In this document: one piece after another, positions 6,536 to 12,812 of the stretch | Numbering within the stretch: the first letter of the stretch is position 1 | Layout: every line of letters begins with the position of its first letter | Source of the DNA: Selenomonadaceae bacterium | Lineage (GTDB): Bacteria > Bacillota > Negativicutes > Selenomonadales > Selenomonadaceae | Reading direction: 5' to 3' | Length of the DNA stretch: 12,812 nt | Assembly: GCA_016280345.1 (NCBI GenBank) | Contig: JAEEGN010000038.1 | Coordinates: 1 to 12,812, forward strand | Position numbers and translations under genes: made by a program | The notes under the pieces: model-generated | Told to the model about the DNA's origin: nothing | Seen by the model: only the letters and a program-made list of their open reading frames with translations | The model's database searches: none

Positions 6536-6600
6536 GATAACAGAAAACCGCCGCTTGTGGTACTGGCATCAGCCAGACCGCAGGCGGCGGTTTTGTTATC
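6536..6600. terminator. Long hairpin, likely bidirectional terminator between convergent genes
   Basis: AAAACCGCCGC (6544-6554) pairs exactly with GCGGCGGTTTT (6584-6594). The pairing continues inward through 6555-6560 with 6578-6583, then CTGGC 6563-6567 with GCCAG 6572-6576, closed by the loop ATCA. Outside it, GATAAC (6536-6541) pairs with GTTATC (6595-6600) across a two-base bulge. The A and T tracts flank the GC-rich stem on both sides, so the same element can stop transcription of metK from the left and of the HD-GYP gene from the right. Confidence 0.85.
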
Positions 6601-6644
6601 CTGTTGGAAAAAAGGGATTGGCAGGTAGCATGGGAAAAACAGAA

Positions 6645-7796
6645 TCAGATTTCGTCGTAGGTCAGAAGCTCTTGGATATAGACATCCTGTTTGCTGGCGA
6701 CGTTCCAGAATTCGCCGTTTTCCAGCTTGATGATTGGCAAGGCACTGGTACGACTCTGGTCGATGTAGATGATTTTGCCCTTTTGGCCGTCGGACAGGCG
6801 GACCCAACAACCAATCAGCGCCTGGCATATATGCTTGACGAAGATTACGCCGTACTCGGCGTTCAGCTTGCCGCCCATCATATCGGAAAGCAGAATGTCA
6901 AAGGCGGCAAAGGGAGAGCGGCGATGGGCATAGGCTTTGTTCGCTGATAAGGCGTCGTAAACGTCGAGAATCGCCAGAATATGACCAAAGGGACATATCT
7001 CGTCGCCTTTCAGACCATACGGATAGCCGGAGCCGTCATTACGCTCATGGTGCTGACGGACACCGTTGATGATATCCGCTTCGCCACTCAGACCACTTTT
7101 GCAGAGCATATCATAGCTATACTCTGCGTGCTGGCTCATAAAATGCCATTCCTCGTCAGTCAGCTTACCGTCCTTGTTCAGGATGGTCAACGGAACGTTC
7201 AGCTTGCCAATATCGTGCAACAATCCGGCCAGTAACAGACGCTCCCGATGGGCTGCCGGCCAGCGCAGCCAGCGTCCCATGAGCCCGGCCAGGATGGCCA
7301 CGTGCAAAGAGTGATGCAGAAGATACTGGTCATCTTCCCGGGTCATGTTGTGGAGCTGCGAGATGGCACGGGCGCCATCACAGAGCTCGTTGAAATGCTT
7401 CGAGGCAAGAAAAGAGCCAATTTCTTCCAGGTCCATCTGTCCGGTGCTGTATTGCGATACCATAAGGTTGTACATCTTCAGCATGACAGCGTAATAGAGA
7501 TCGACATAGCGCTGATCGATCAGCGCCGTGTTGACCGCCTGGGGTTTGACTGGAACCGGCGGCATGAATTGTGCTCCGGCTGCCGTTTGCGGCTTTTTCT
7601 TTGGGATGTGGATAAAAGCTGTAATATACTGGTCGCCAAAGCGCTTTTTAACGGACTGGATGATATTCTCCGAGAGAGACGTTCCTGAGTCCACCAGTAC
7701 ATCGCCTTGATCAGTATAGATTGGTCGCGCCAGGATCATACCCGGTTTCAAGTCTTGAATGCTGCATCGCTCTATCAGTTCCGCCTGATCCGTCAT
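6645..7796 (-). CDS. HD-GYP domain protein, probable cyclic-di-GMP phosphodiesterase
   Basis: HD-GYP proteins hydrolyse cyclic-di-GMP with a di- or tri-iron site. The 383-residue product has an N-terminal segment typical of these proteins (LKPGMILARPIY at 16-27), an Ala/Pro-rich linker near 67-90, then the catalytic domain. This includes H165 in HHSLHVA, the HD pair H194/D195 in LLHDIGKLNVP, H223, H249/H250, the signature HHERNDGSGYP at 249-259 and D278 in LDVYDAL. All the residues expected for an active enzyme seem present. A C-terminal beta-rich tail (about 328-378) follows. No membrane segment or receiver domain is visible, so it is probably cytosolic. I chose the ATG at 7796 because GGAGG at 7805-7809 is well placed for it; an upstream in-frame ATG at 7811 lies ahead of that site. 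The input signal is unknown. Confidence 0.93.
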   Translation of the reverse strand: MTDQAELIERCSIQDLKPGMILARPIYTDQGDVLVDSGTSLSENIIQSVKKRFGDQYITAFIHIPKKKPQTAAGAQFMPPVPVKPQAVNTALIDQRYVDLYYAVMLKMYNLMVSQYSTGQMDLEEIGSFLASKHFNELCDGARAISQLHNMTREDDQYLLHHSLHVAILAGLMGRWLRWPAAHRERLLLAGLLHDIGKLNVPLTILNKDGKLTDEEWHFMSQHAEYSYDMLCKSGLSGEADIINGVRQHHERNDGSGYPYGLKGDEICPFGHILAILDVYDALSANKAYAHRRSPFAAFDILLSDMMGGKLNAEYGVIFVKHICQALIGCWVRLSDGQKGKIIYIDQSRTSALPIIKLENGEFWNVASKQDVYIQELLTYDEI

Positions 7797-7872
7797 GGCT
7801 CGTTCCTCCATTTCGCCTTTCTGTTATGCTCCGCTGACCGTGTACGAACCATAAAAAGCTATCATACATATT

Positions 7873-7878
7873 ATTATA
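7873..7878 (-). promoter_or_regulatory. Possible -10 box for the HD-GYP gene
   Basis: Read on the minus strand this is a perfect TATAAT, about 75 bases before the HD-GYP start codon and in the AT-rich part of the 152-base gap after pyrE. No convincing -35 hexamer lies 16-18 bases upstream (the bases there read close to AGGTTT), so either an activator or a different sigma factor would be needed, or the match is chance. Read-through from the pyr operon is the alternative. Confidence 0.3.
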
Positions 7879-7887
7879 CTACATGAC

Positions 7888-7927
7888 CGGCAAAAAAACC
7901 TTCATTTTAAAAAGAAGATATTTGCCG
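7888..7927 (-). terminator. Possible terminator hairpin after the pyr operon
   Basis: On the minus strand, ATCTTC (7919-7914) can pair with GAAGGT (7903-7898), followed at once by a run of T (7898-7892), the layout of a weak intrinsic terminator 30 bases after the pyrE stop. The same place is framed by a wider inverted repeat, CGGCAAA at 7888-7894 and TTTGCCG at 7921-7927. The stem is short and AT-rich, so efficiency is doubtful; it could instead be an operator just upstream of the putative HD-GYP -10 box. Confidence 0.42.
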
Positions 7928-7948
7928 ATATAGTTTCATTGTGACAGG

Positions 7949-8533
7949 TCATTTTTTACCGGTACGTCCCCGTTTGGTTATGGGGATTTTCTTTTGACAC
8001 AGGGGGCAGGCGTCCGGATCGTAGGTCGTGACATCGAGATGTAACAGCGCCTGATGGGGAACGTCGCCAAAATCCGCTTTGCCACCGCTTCGGTCAACGA
8101 GCATTCCAACGGCGACAGGGACGCCGCCAGCCGCGCGCACGGCCTCGATGACCTCTTTGACGGATCCACCGGTAGTGACGATATCTTCCACAATGAGGAC
8201 GCGCTCGCCCGGAGAGAGCGTGAAGCCTCGCCGGAAAGTCATGCGGCCGTTTTCACGCTCGGTGAAGATGGCCCTTGTTCCCAAGGCTTTGCCGGTCTCA
8301 TGAGCGAGCAGAATGCCGCCGGTCATGGGGCCGACGACCGTATCAATCCCGACGACGGAGAAAAGCTCCGCCAACGCCCGACAGAGTTTTTCTGTATAGG
8401 CCGGGTGCTGAAGGACATTGAATTTTTCGACGTAGAGAGGACTGTGAAGGCCTGAAGTTAGAAGAAAGTGACCTTCCATAATGGCATTCGTTTCGATTAA
8501 CAAGGTTTTTACTTCTTCTTCTGTCATCGACAT
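7949..8533 (-). CDS. pyrE: Orotate phosphoribosyltransferase
   Basis: PyrE joins orotate to PRPP to give orotidine 5'-monophosphate, the fifth step of de novo UMP synthesis. The 194 residues include the PRPP-binding motif VLIVEDIVTTGGS at 112-124 and the substrate-facing block TSGLHSPLYVEKF at 26-38. The C-terminus carries an extra CPLC motif (cysteines 176 and 179) followed by a basic tail (ITKRGRTGKK); I recall CPLC-type ends in a clade of bacterial PyrE proteins, and it may bind metal. The ATG at 8533 is preferred over one at 8527 because AAGGAG sits 8 bases ahead of it, inside the end of pyrF. Only 3 bases separate the two genes. It is the last pyr gene of the operon. Confidence 0.96.
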   Translation of the reverse strand: MSMTEEEVKTLLIETNAIMEGHFLLTSGLHSPLYVEKFNVLQHPAYTEKLCRALAELFSVVGIDTVVGPMTGGILLAHETGKALGTRAIFTERENGRMTFRRGFTLSPGERVLIVEDIVTTGGSVKEVIEAVRAAGGVPVAVGMLVDRSGGKADFGDVPHQALLHLDVTTYDPDACPLCQKKIPITKRGRTGKK

Positions 8534-8536
8534 AAT

Positions 8537-9250
8537 TCAAACTCCTTCCATTTCCCTAAGGATTGCTATTGCTGCCGACCGCGGGTCTAAAGCTGCCCGG
8601 ATGGGACGACCTACGACGAGGTAGCTGGCGCCGCTACGGAGCGCGGCTGCCGGTGTGGCGATTCTGCTTTGATCATTGACTGCGGCGCCTGCCGGTCGAA
8701 TGCCCGGCGTCACGATGAGAAAATCCTTGCCGCAGGCATTTCGAATGGCGGCCGCCTCCTGTGGCGAAGCAACGACGCCATCCAGACCGGCCTTTTTCGC
8801 AAGCGTTGCCAATCGGAGAACCTGCTCTTGAATTGCTCCGGCAAAGCCAAGTTGTTGCCAGTCTTCTTCGCCGATGCTGGTGAGGATGGTCACGGCAATG
8901 AGCCTGGGAGTTGTCAGACCGTTTTTAGCCGCGGTTTCCCGTAGTCGATCTGCCGCAGTAGCCATCATTGTATAGCCGCCGCTGGCATGGACGTTCAGCA
9001 TGGTCGGACGGAGGCGGAGGAGTGAGCAGAGGCCTTCAGCGACAGTGTTGGGGATATCATGAAGCTTAAGATCGAGAAAAACTTTTTTCCCTTGGGATGC
9101 CAGATAGTCGATGACCGGGTCTCCCGCCCGATAAAAAAGTTCCATGCCAACTTTGTAATAATTGACGGAATCACCCAGTGCCTTTACAAGGGTTTTTACA
9201 TCGTCCAGTGCCGGAACGTCCAGCGCCGTGATTAAGCGGTTGTCTGTCAT
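8537..9250 (-). CDS. pyrF: Orotidine 5'-phosphate decarboxylase
   Basis: PyrF decarboxylates OMP to UMP, the last step of the pathway. The 237-residue TIM-barrel protein shows LITALDVP at 6-13 and the catalytic block FLDLKLHDIPNT at 58-69, with D60, K62 and D65 as the expected proton-relay residues. The C-terminal phosphate-gripping loops are TPGIRPAG and GASYLVVGRPI. The ATG at 9250 follows GAGAGGAAA in the 15-base gap after pyrD. Length and all key residues are normal. It lies between pyrD and pyrE as in the Bacillus-type operon. Confidence 0.97.
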   Translation of the reverse strand: MTDNRLITALDVPALDDVKTLVKALGDSVNYYKVGMELFYRAGDPVIDYLASQGKKVFLDLKLHDIPNTVAEGLCSLLRLRPTMLNVHASGGYTMMATAADRLRETAAKNGLTTPRLIAVTILTSIGEEDWQQLGFAGAIQEQVLRLATLAKKAGLDGVVASPQEAAAIRNACGKDFLIVTPGIRPAGAAVNDQSRIATPAAALRSGASYLVVGRPIRAALDPRSAAIAILREMEGV

Positions 9251-9265
9251 AGCGTTTCCTCTCCG

Positions 9266-10186
9266 TCAAGTCTTGAGATGGCCGATCAGTTCCTGGATAT
9301 TCCTGAGACCCCGTTCCTCGAGATAGGTGTCAATCCCTTCAATGATTTTCATGGTAACGGTGGGGTCGACGAAGTTCGCTGTTCCTACGGATACTGCGGA
9401 CGCGCCCGCCAGGAAGAACTCGATAGCGTCCTCCGCTGTCCGAATACCACCCATGCCGATGACGGGAATGCGTACAGCCTTTGCCGTTTGCCAGACGAGG
9501 CGAAGAGCAACCGGTTTAACCGCGGGACCTGAGAGACCGCCGGTGATATTTCCCAGGACCGGTCGCCAGGTATGGATATCAATGGCCATGCCGGTCAGTG
9601 TATTGATGAGGGAAAGGGCGTCTGCCCCGGCATTCTCCGCTGCCTGTGCGATGGGGACAATGTCGGTCACATTGGGCGACAGCTTCAAAATGACCGGTTT
9701 TTGTGTCCTGTCTTTCGCAGCCCGTACGACCGAAGCTACGGCAGTGGCGGAGGTGCCGAAAAGAATGCCGGCGTCTTTCACGTTGGGGCAGGAGACATTA
9801 AGTTCGATGCCTGCGACACCGGGGACGTCAAGACGAGCGGCGAGCTCACCGAATTCCTCGGCGCTGCTGCCGGAAATATTGACAACGAGGTTCATGCCGT
9901 ATGAAGTGATGCGGGGAAGAATATCGGCCAGGAAGAAATCAACGCCGGGATTTTCCAGGCCGATGGAATTCAACATGCCTGCCGGGGTTTCGGCTATACG
10001 AACGCCGTCGTTGCCGCGCCGGGGAGCGAGCGTTGTCCCCTTGACGACTATCGCGCCGAGCTGTGCGAGATCGACAAAATCAGCGAATTCCTCGCCGAAG
10101 CCGAAGGTCCCGGATGCGGTCCAGACAGGTGTTTTCATTCGGATTCCAGCCAGTGTTGATTCCAACCGGTTCGTTGCCGTCGTCAT
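9266..10186 (-). CDS. pyrD: Dihydroorotate dehydrogenase, type 1B catalytic subunit
   Basis: This FMN enzyme oxidises dihydroorotate to orotate in the cytosol and, as type 1B, passes electrons to NAD through the PyrK partner. The 306 residues carry TASGTFGFGEEF at 23-34, GMLNSIGLENPG at 70-81 and the catalytic cysteine C133 in LNVSCPNVK (type 1 enzymes use Cys rather than Ser). The FMN phosphate sites are GMGGIRTAEDA at 244-254 and SVGTANF at 266-272. The ATG at 10186 is chosen because it overlaps the pyrK stop as ATGA and has GGAGGAGG just ahead. An open frame back to 10318 lies inside pyrK and should be ignored. The adjacent pyrK gene fixes the 1B subtype. Confidence 0.97.
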   Translation of the reverse strand: MTTATNRLESTLAGIRMKTPVWTASGTFGFGEEFADFVDLAQLGAIVVKGTTLAPRRGNDGVRIAETPAGMLNSIGLENPGVDFFLADILPRITSYGMNLVVNISGSSAEEFGELAARLDVPGVAGIELNVSCPNVKDAGILFGTSATAVASVVRAAKDRTQKPVILKLSPNVTDIVPIAQAAENAGADALSLINTLTGMAIDIHTWRPVLGNITGGLSGPAVKPVALRLVWQTAKAVRIPVIGMGGIRTAEDAIEFFLAGASAVSVGTANFVDPTVTMKIIEGIDTYLEERGLRNIQELIGHLKT

Positions 10187-10947
10187 AAGACCTCCTCCAC
10201 CCAAAATACCGGGCCGTCCTTGCAGACCTTTTTCCGCTTCCCGCTTTTCGTATCGATGCTGCAGGAAAGACAGGCACCGAGGCCGCAGGCCATGTGCCGC
10301 TCCAACGAAACCTGGCAAGGGACGGAAAAGCGGGAAGCGATTTCCGAGACCTTTTCCATCATGATTTGGGGCCCGCAGACAAAAAGCCGGTCATGATTTC
10401 CCTGTTCCAAAAGCGATGGAAGAAGGTCTGTAGGAAAGCCCTTCACGCCCGCGGAGCCATCATTTGTCGTCACCAGCACTTCGGTGCAGAGCGGCCGGAA
10501 TAGTTCTGACCAGAAGACCTCCGGCCGGTTTTTCCCCCCCATGAGCACCACGGCTTTCCCGTTGAAACGTCGGGCCAGGAGAATTAACGGCGCTAGCCCC
10601 ATGCCACCGCCTATTAAGAGCGGTTGCCGGGCGTCGAGATCAAAGCCATGTCCAAGGGGACCAAGACAGTTTACCGTTTCCCCCGCTTTCAGTTTGCTGA
10701 GCTCCCGGGTTCCCTTACCGATAAGACGATAAAACATAGTCAGAGTCCCTTTGTTCGGGTCCGTATCTGCCACGCCGAAGGGGCGGCGAAGGAGCAGGAA
10801 GGAGCGCTCGATGAGCACTTGGACGAACTGCCCCGGTTGGGCCGTGCGGGCGATTTCCTTTGCGGCGACCGTGAGTTGGTAAACGCCGGGAATGACGTGC
10901 TTGCTTTCCAGGATCTCCGCTTCTACGGCATAACTAGGCAAGGTCAT
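10183..10947 (-). CDS. pyrK: PyrK, electron-transfer subunit of dihydroorotate dehydrogenase B
   Basis: PyrK carries FAD and a [2Fe-2S] cluster and moves electrons from the FMN of PyrD to NAD. The 254 residues show a ferredoxin-reductase-like FAD site with RRPFG at 54-58, the nucleotide-binding GGGMGLAPL at 113-121, CGPQIMM at 191-197, and the cluster ligands C221, C226, C229 and C242 in CGLGACLSC...VC. The start lies inside the end of carB: either ATG at 10947 or the adjoining GTG at 10950, giving an overlap of 14 or 17 bases. AGGCGG about 12 bases upstream is a weak ribosome binding site, so translation is probably coupled to carB. Confidence 0.95.
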   Translation of the reverse strand: MTLPSYAVEAEILESKHVIPGVYQLTVAAKEIARTAQPGQFVQVLIERSFLLLRRPFGVADTDPNKGTLTMFYRLIGKGTRELSKLKAGETVNCLGPLGHGFDLDARQPLLIGGGMGLAPLILLARRFNGKAVVLMGGKNRPEVFWSELFRPLCTEVLVTTNDGSAGVKGFPTDLLPSLLEQGNHDRLFVCGPQIMMEKVSEIASRFSVPCQVSLERHMACGLGACLSCSIDTKSGKRKKVCKDGPVFWVEEVL

Positions 10948-12812
10948 CACCGCCGCCTACGTAATCCTGCAAAGCCAACGCATAGACGAGCCGTCGCTCC
11001 CGCATGAAGGAAAGGACCCGGAGGACCTCCCAGGCGGTATCCAGAGAGGTCAGGCAGGCAATACCGTGTTCCACGGTAGCCCGCCGGATCTTGAAGCCGT
11101 CTTTGGCGGAGTGCTTGCCTTGCGTCAGGGTATTGATGACCATATGGATCTGTCCCGTCTTGATCATCTGGATGATGTCGGAGCTCCGCTCATGCACCTT
11201 GCCGACGATATCGGCGTCGATGCCGAGGGCGTGGATGGCCCGGGCGGTACCCTCGGTGGCTACGAGTTGAAACCCAAGCTCGGAGAAGGCTTTGGCCAGT
11301 TGTTTCATTTCTTCTTTGTCCTTGTCGGCCACGGTGAACAGGATGCGGCCCTGGGTGGGAACATTCATGCCCGCACCGTTGATAGCTTTATAAAGCGCCC
11401 GGGCATAGTGATAATCGATGCCCATGACTTCGCCGGTGGACTTCATTTCCGGCCCCAGGGAGATATCGACATCCTGCATCTTAGCGAAGGAAAAGACCGG
11501 CGCTTTAACCGCTACATAAGGCCGAGGCGTTACCAGACCAGAGTGGAATCCCTGGGCCTTGAGCGGCTCACCCAGGGCCACCCGCGTGGCCACATTGACC
11601 ATCTTGATGTCGGTAATCTTGCTCAGGAAGGGAACCGTCCGGCTGGAACGTGGATTCACCTCGATGACGAAGACTTCGTCGTTGACGACGACGTATTGGA
11701 TATTGAGCAACCCTTTGACATGAAGGTTCAGCGCGATGCGTTTCGTGTAGTCGATGATGGTAAAGATGACCTTCGAGGGCAGCGTCTGGGGCGGGTAAAC
11801 GGCAATGCTGTCCCCCGAGTGGACACCGGCCCGCTCCACATGTTCCATGATACCGGGAATGACCACATCGGTACCGTCGGCGATGCCGTCTACCTCGACT
11901 TCCGTTCCCTCCATATAGCGGTCAACCAGCACCGGGTGATCCGGCGTCACCTTAACAGCGCGGCTCATGTAGTCCCGGAGTTCATCCTCATTGTAGACGA
12001 TTTCCATGGCGCGGCCACCCAGAACGTACGAGGGACGAACCATGACCGGGTAACCAATTTCTGCCGCCCCGCGAAAGGCCTCTTCGACGGTGGTAACGCT
12101 GATTCCCTTGGGGCGGGGAATTTGCGTCTGGTTCAAGACTTCATCGAAGCGCTCCCGGTCTTCCGCCCGGTCAATGTCGTCCACCGAGGTGCCGAAAATC
12201 TTGACACCGGCCTTGGAAAGTGATGAGGCGAGGTTGATAGCGGTCTGACCGCCGAACTGGACGATGACACCTTCCGGTTGTTCCTGGTCGATGATATTCA
12301 GAACATCCTCCGGCGTCAGAGGCTCGAAGTAAAGCCGGTCGGAAATGTCGAAATCGGTGCTGACCGTTTCCGGATTGTTGTTGATGATGATGGCCTCGAT
12401 GCCCATTTCCCGTAAAGCCCAGACAGAGTGTACGGAACAGTAATCAAATTCGACGCCCTGGCCGATGCGGATGGGGCCGGAGCCCAGAACAATGACCTTG
12501 CGGCGTTCTGAAGGCAGAGCCTCGTTTTCCTGGGCATTGAAGGTGGAGTAATAATAGGGGGTAGCCGCTTCGAACTCCGCCGCACAGGTATCGACCATCT
12601 TGTAGCGGGGCAGGATATGCATGGATTTGCGGAGGGTCCGTATCTCGCCGCTGTCCCGCCCAGTGATTTCGGCGATGGAGACATCGGCGAGGCCGAGTTT
12701 CTTTGCTGCCTGCATGAGACTCGGCGTGAGGCCTTCGTCCTTGAGTCGGTTTTCCATGTAGGTGATGTTCTTGATCTTTTCGATGAACCATACGTCGATT
12801 TTCGTGATCTCA
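10934..12812 (-). CDS. carB: Carbamoyl-phosphate synthase large subunit, C-terminal part (cut by window edge)
   Basis: CarB makes carbamoyl phosphate from bicarbonate, ATP and glutamine-derived ammonia. About 625 residues are visible of a family that is usually near 1,070, so the first ATP-grasp half lies beyond the right edge. The frame is open to the edge, where it reads TKIDVWFIEKIKNI, a known internal CarB segment, so the Met at 12757 is not the start. Visible parts are the oligomerisation region, the second ATP-grasp half beginning near VIVLGSGPIRIGQGVEFDY, and the ATP-grasp core YPVMVRPSYVLGGRAMEIVY. The C-terminal MGS-like regulatory domain is GRILFTVADKDKE... to the TAG at 10936-10934. 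That last domain is where UMP and ornithine act in known enzymes. Its 3' end overlaps pyrK. Confidence 0.97.
   Translation of the reverse strand, partial: EITKIDVWFIEKIKNITYMENRLKDEGLTPSLMQAAKKLGLADVSIAEITGRDSGEIRTLRKSMHILPRYKMVDTCAAEFEAATPYYYSTFNAQENEALPSERRKVIVLGSGPIRIGQGVEFDYCSVHSVWALREMGIEAIIINNNPETVSTDFDISDRLYFEPLTPEDVLNIIDQEQPEGVIVQFGGQTAINLASSLSKAGVKIFGTSVDDIDRAEDRERFDEVLNQTQIPRPKGISVTTVEEAFRGAAEIGYPVMVRPSYVLGGRAMEIVYNEDELRDYMSRAVKVTPDHPVLVDRYMEGTEVEVDGIADGTDVVIPGIMEHVERAGVHSGDSIAVYPPQTLPSKVIFTIIDYTKRIALNLHVKGLLNIQYVVVNDEVFVIEVNPRSSRTVPFLSKITDIKMVNVATRVALGEPLKAQGFHSGLVTPRPYVAVKAPVFSFAKMQDVDISLGPEMKSTGEVMGIDYHYARALYKAINGAGMNVPTQGRILFTVADKDKEEMKQLAKAFSELGFQLVATEGTARAIHALGIDADIVGKVHERSSDIIQMIKTGQIHMVINTLTQGKHSAKDGFKIRRATVEHGIACLTSLDTAWEVLRVLSFMRERRLVYALALQDYVGGGDDLA

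Noticed and set aside
10187..10318. Upstream extension of pyrD to 10318
   Set aside because: It overlaps the cysteine-rich end of pyrK in another frame. The ATG at 10186 has an excellent ribosome binding site and the ATGA overlap.
9327..10364. A 345-codon open frame on the + strand opposite pyrD and the end of pyrK
   Set aside because: It is antisense to well-conserved genes. The translation is low-complexity in Pro, Arg and Ser with no domain, and there is no suitable ribosome binding site.
11066..12223. A 385-codon open frame on the + strand opposite carB
   Set aside because: It lies wholly antisense to an unmistakable carB, has no recognisable motif, and is the usual long shadow frame of GC-rich coding sequence.
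1..12812. Mobile elements, CRISPR arrays, tRNA or rRNA genes, toxin-antitoxin or phage-defence genes
   Set aside because: No repeat arrays, terminal inverted repeats, transposase motifs or cloverleaf sequences were seen. Nearly all bases are accounted for by conserved housekeeping genes.

Overview
The window looks like ordinary chromosome from a GC-rich member of the Bacillota. The evidence is a SAM-I riboswitch in front of metK, strong AGGAGG-type ribosome binding sites, the two-subunit NAD-linked dihydroorotate dehydrogenase (PyrK plus PyrD type 1B), and the gene order carB-pyrK-pyrD-pyrF-pyrE. A GC-rich anaerobic group such as the Negativicutes would fit, but this is a guess; no marker here settles genus or family. 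I see no transposase, integrase, CRISPR array, rRNA, tRNA or phage gene.

Layout. Positions 26-2700 (+) hold tsaE-tsaB-rimI-tsaD, the common Firmicute cluster for threonylcarbamoylation of tRNA A37, with a ribosomal-protein-type N-acetyltransferase embedded in it. Positions 2784-5044 (+) follow on the same strand with a redox-flavoured group: a Sir2 deacylase; a 46-residue one-helix membrane protein ending in a CxxC motif (absent from simple ORF lists, apparently the CD1871A family); a NapH/polyferredoxin-type membrane iron-sulfur protein; and an exported TlpA-like thioredoxin. The Sir2, small-protein and polyferredoxin genes overlap end to end, which suggests coupled translation.

Positions 5088-6521 (+) are a self-contained unit: promoter, SAM-I aptamer, mutually exclusive antiterminator and terminator, then metK. 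A long symmetrical hairpin at 6536-6600 separates it from the minus-strand genes it meets head-on.

The rest is on the minus strand. In transcription order it runs carB (cut by the right edge), pyrK, pyrD, pyrF and pyrE, all tightly packed or overlapping: the distal part of the de novo UMP operon. A roughly 150-base gap follows, with a possible terminator and a possible new promoter, and then a gene for an intact HD-GYP domain protein, a likely cyclic-di-GMP phosphodiesterase.

Most of the window is well-understood housekeeping. The least understood part is the CxxC small protein / polyferredoxin / TlpA trio attached to a sirtuin, which looks like an uncharacterised route for moving electrons across the membrane to an extracytoplasmic thiol protein.
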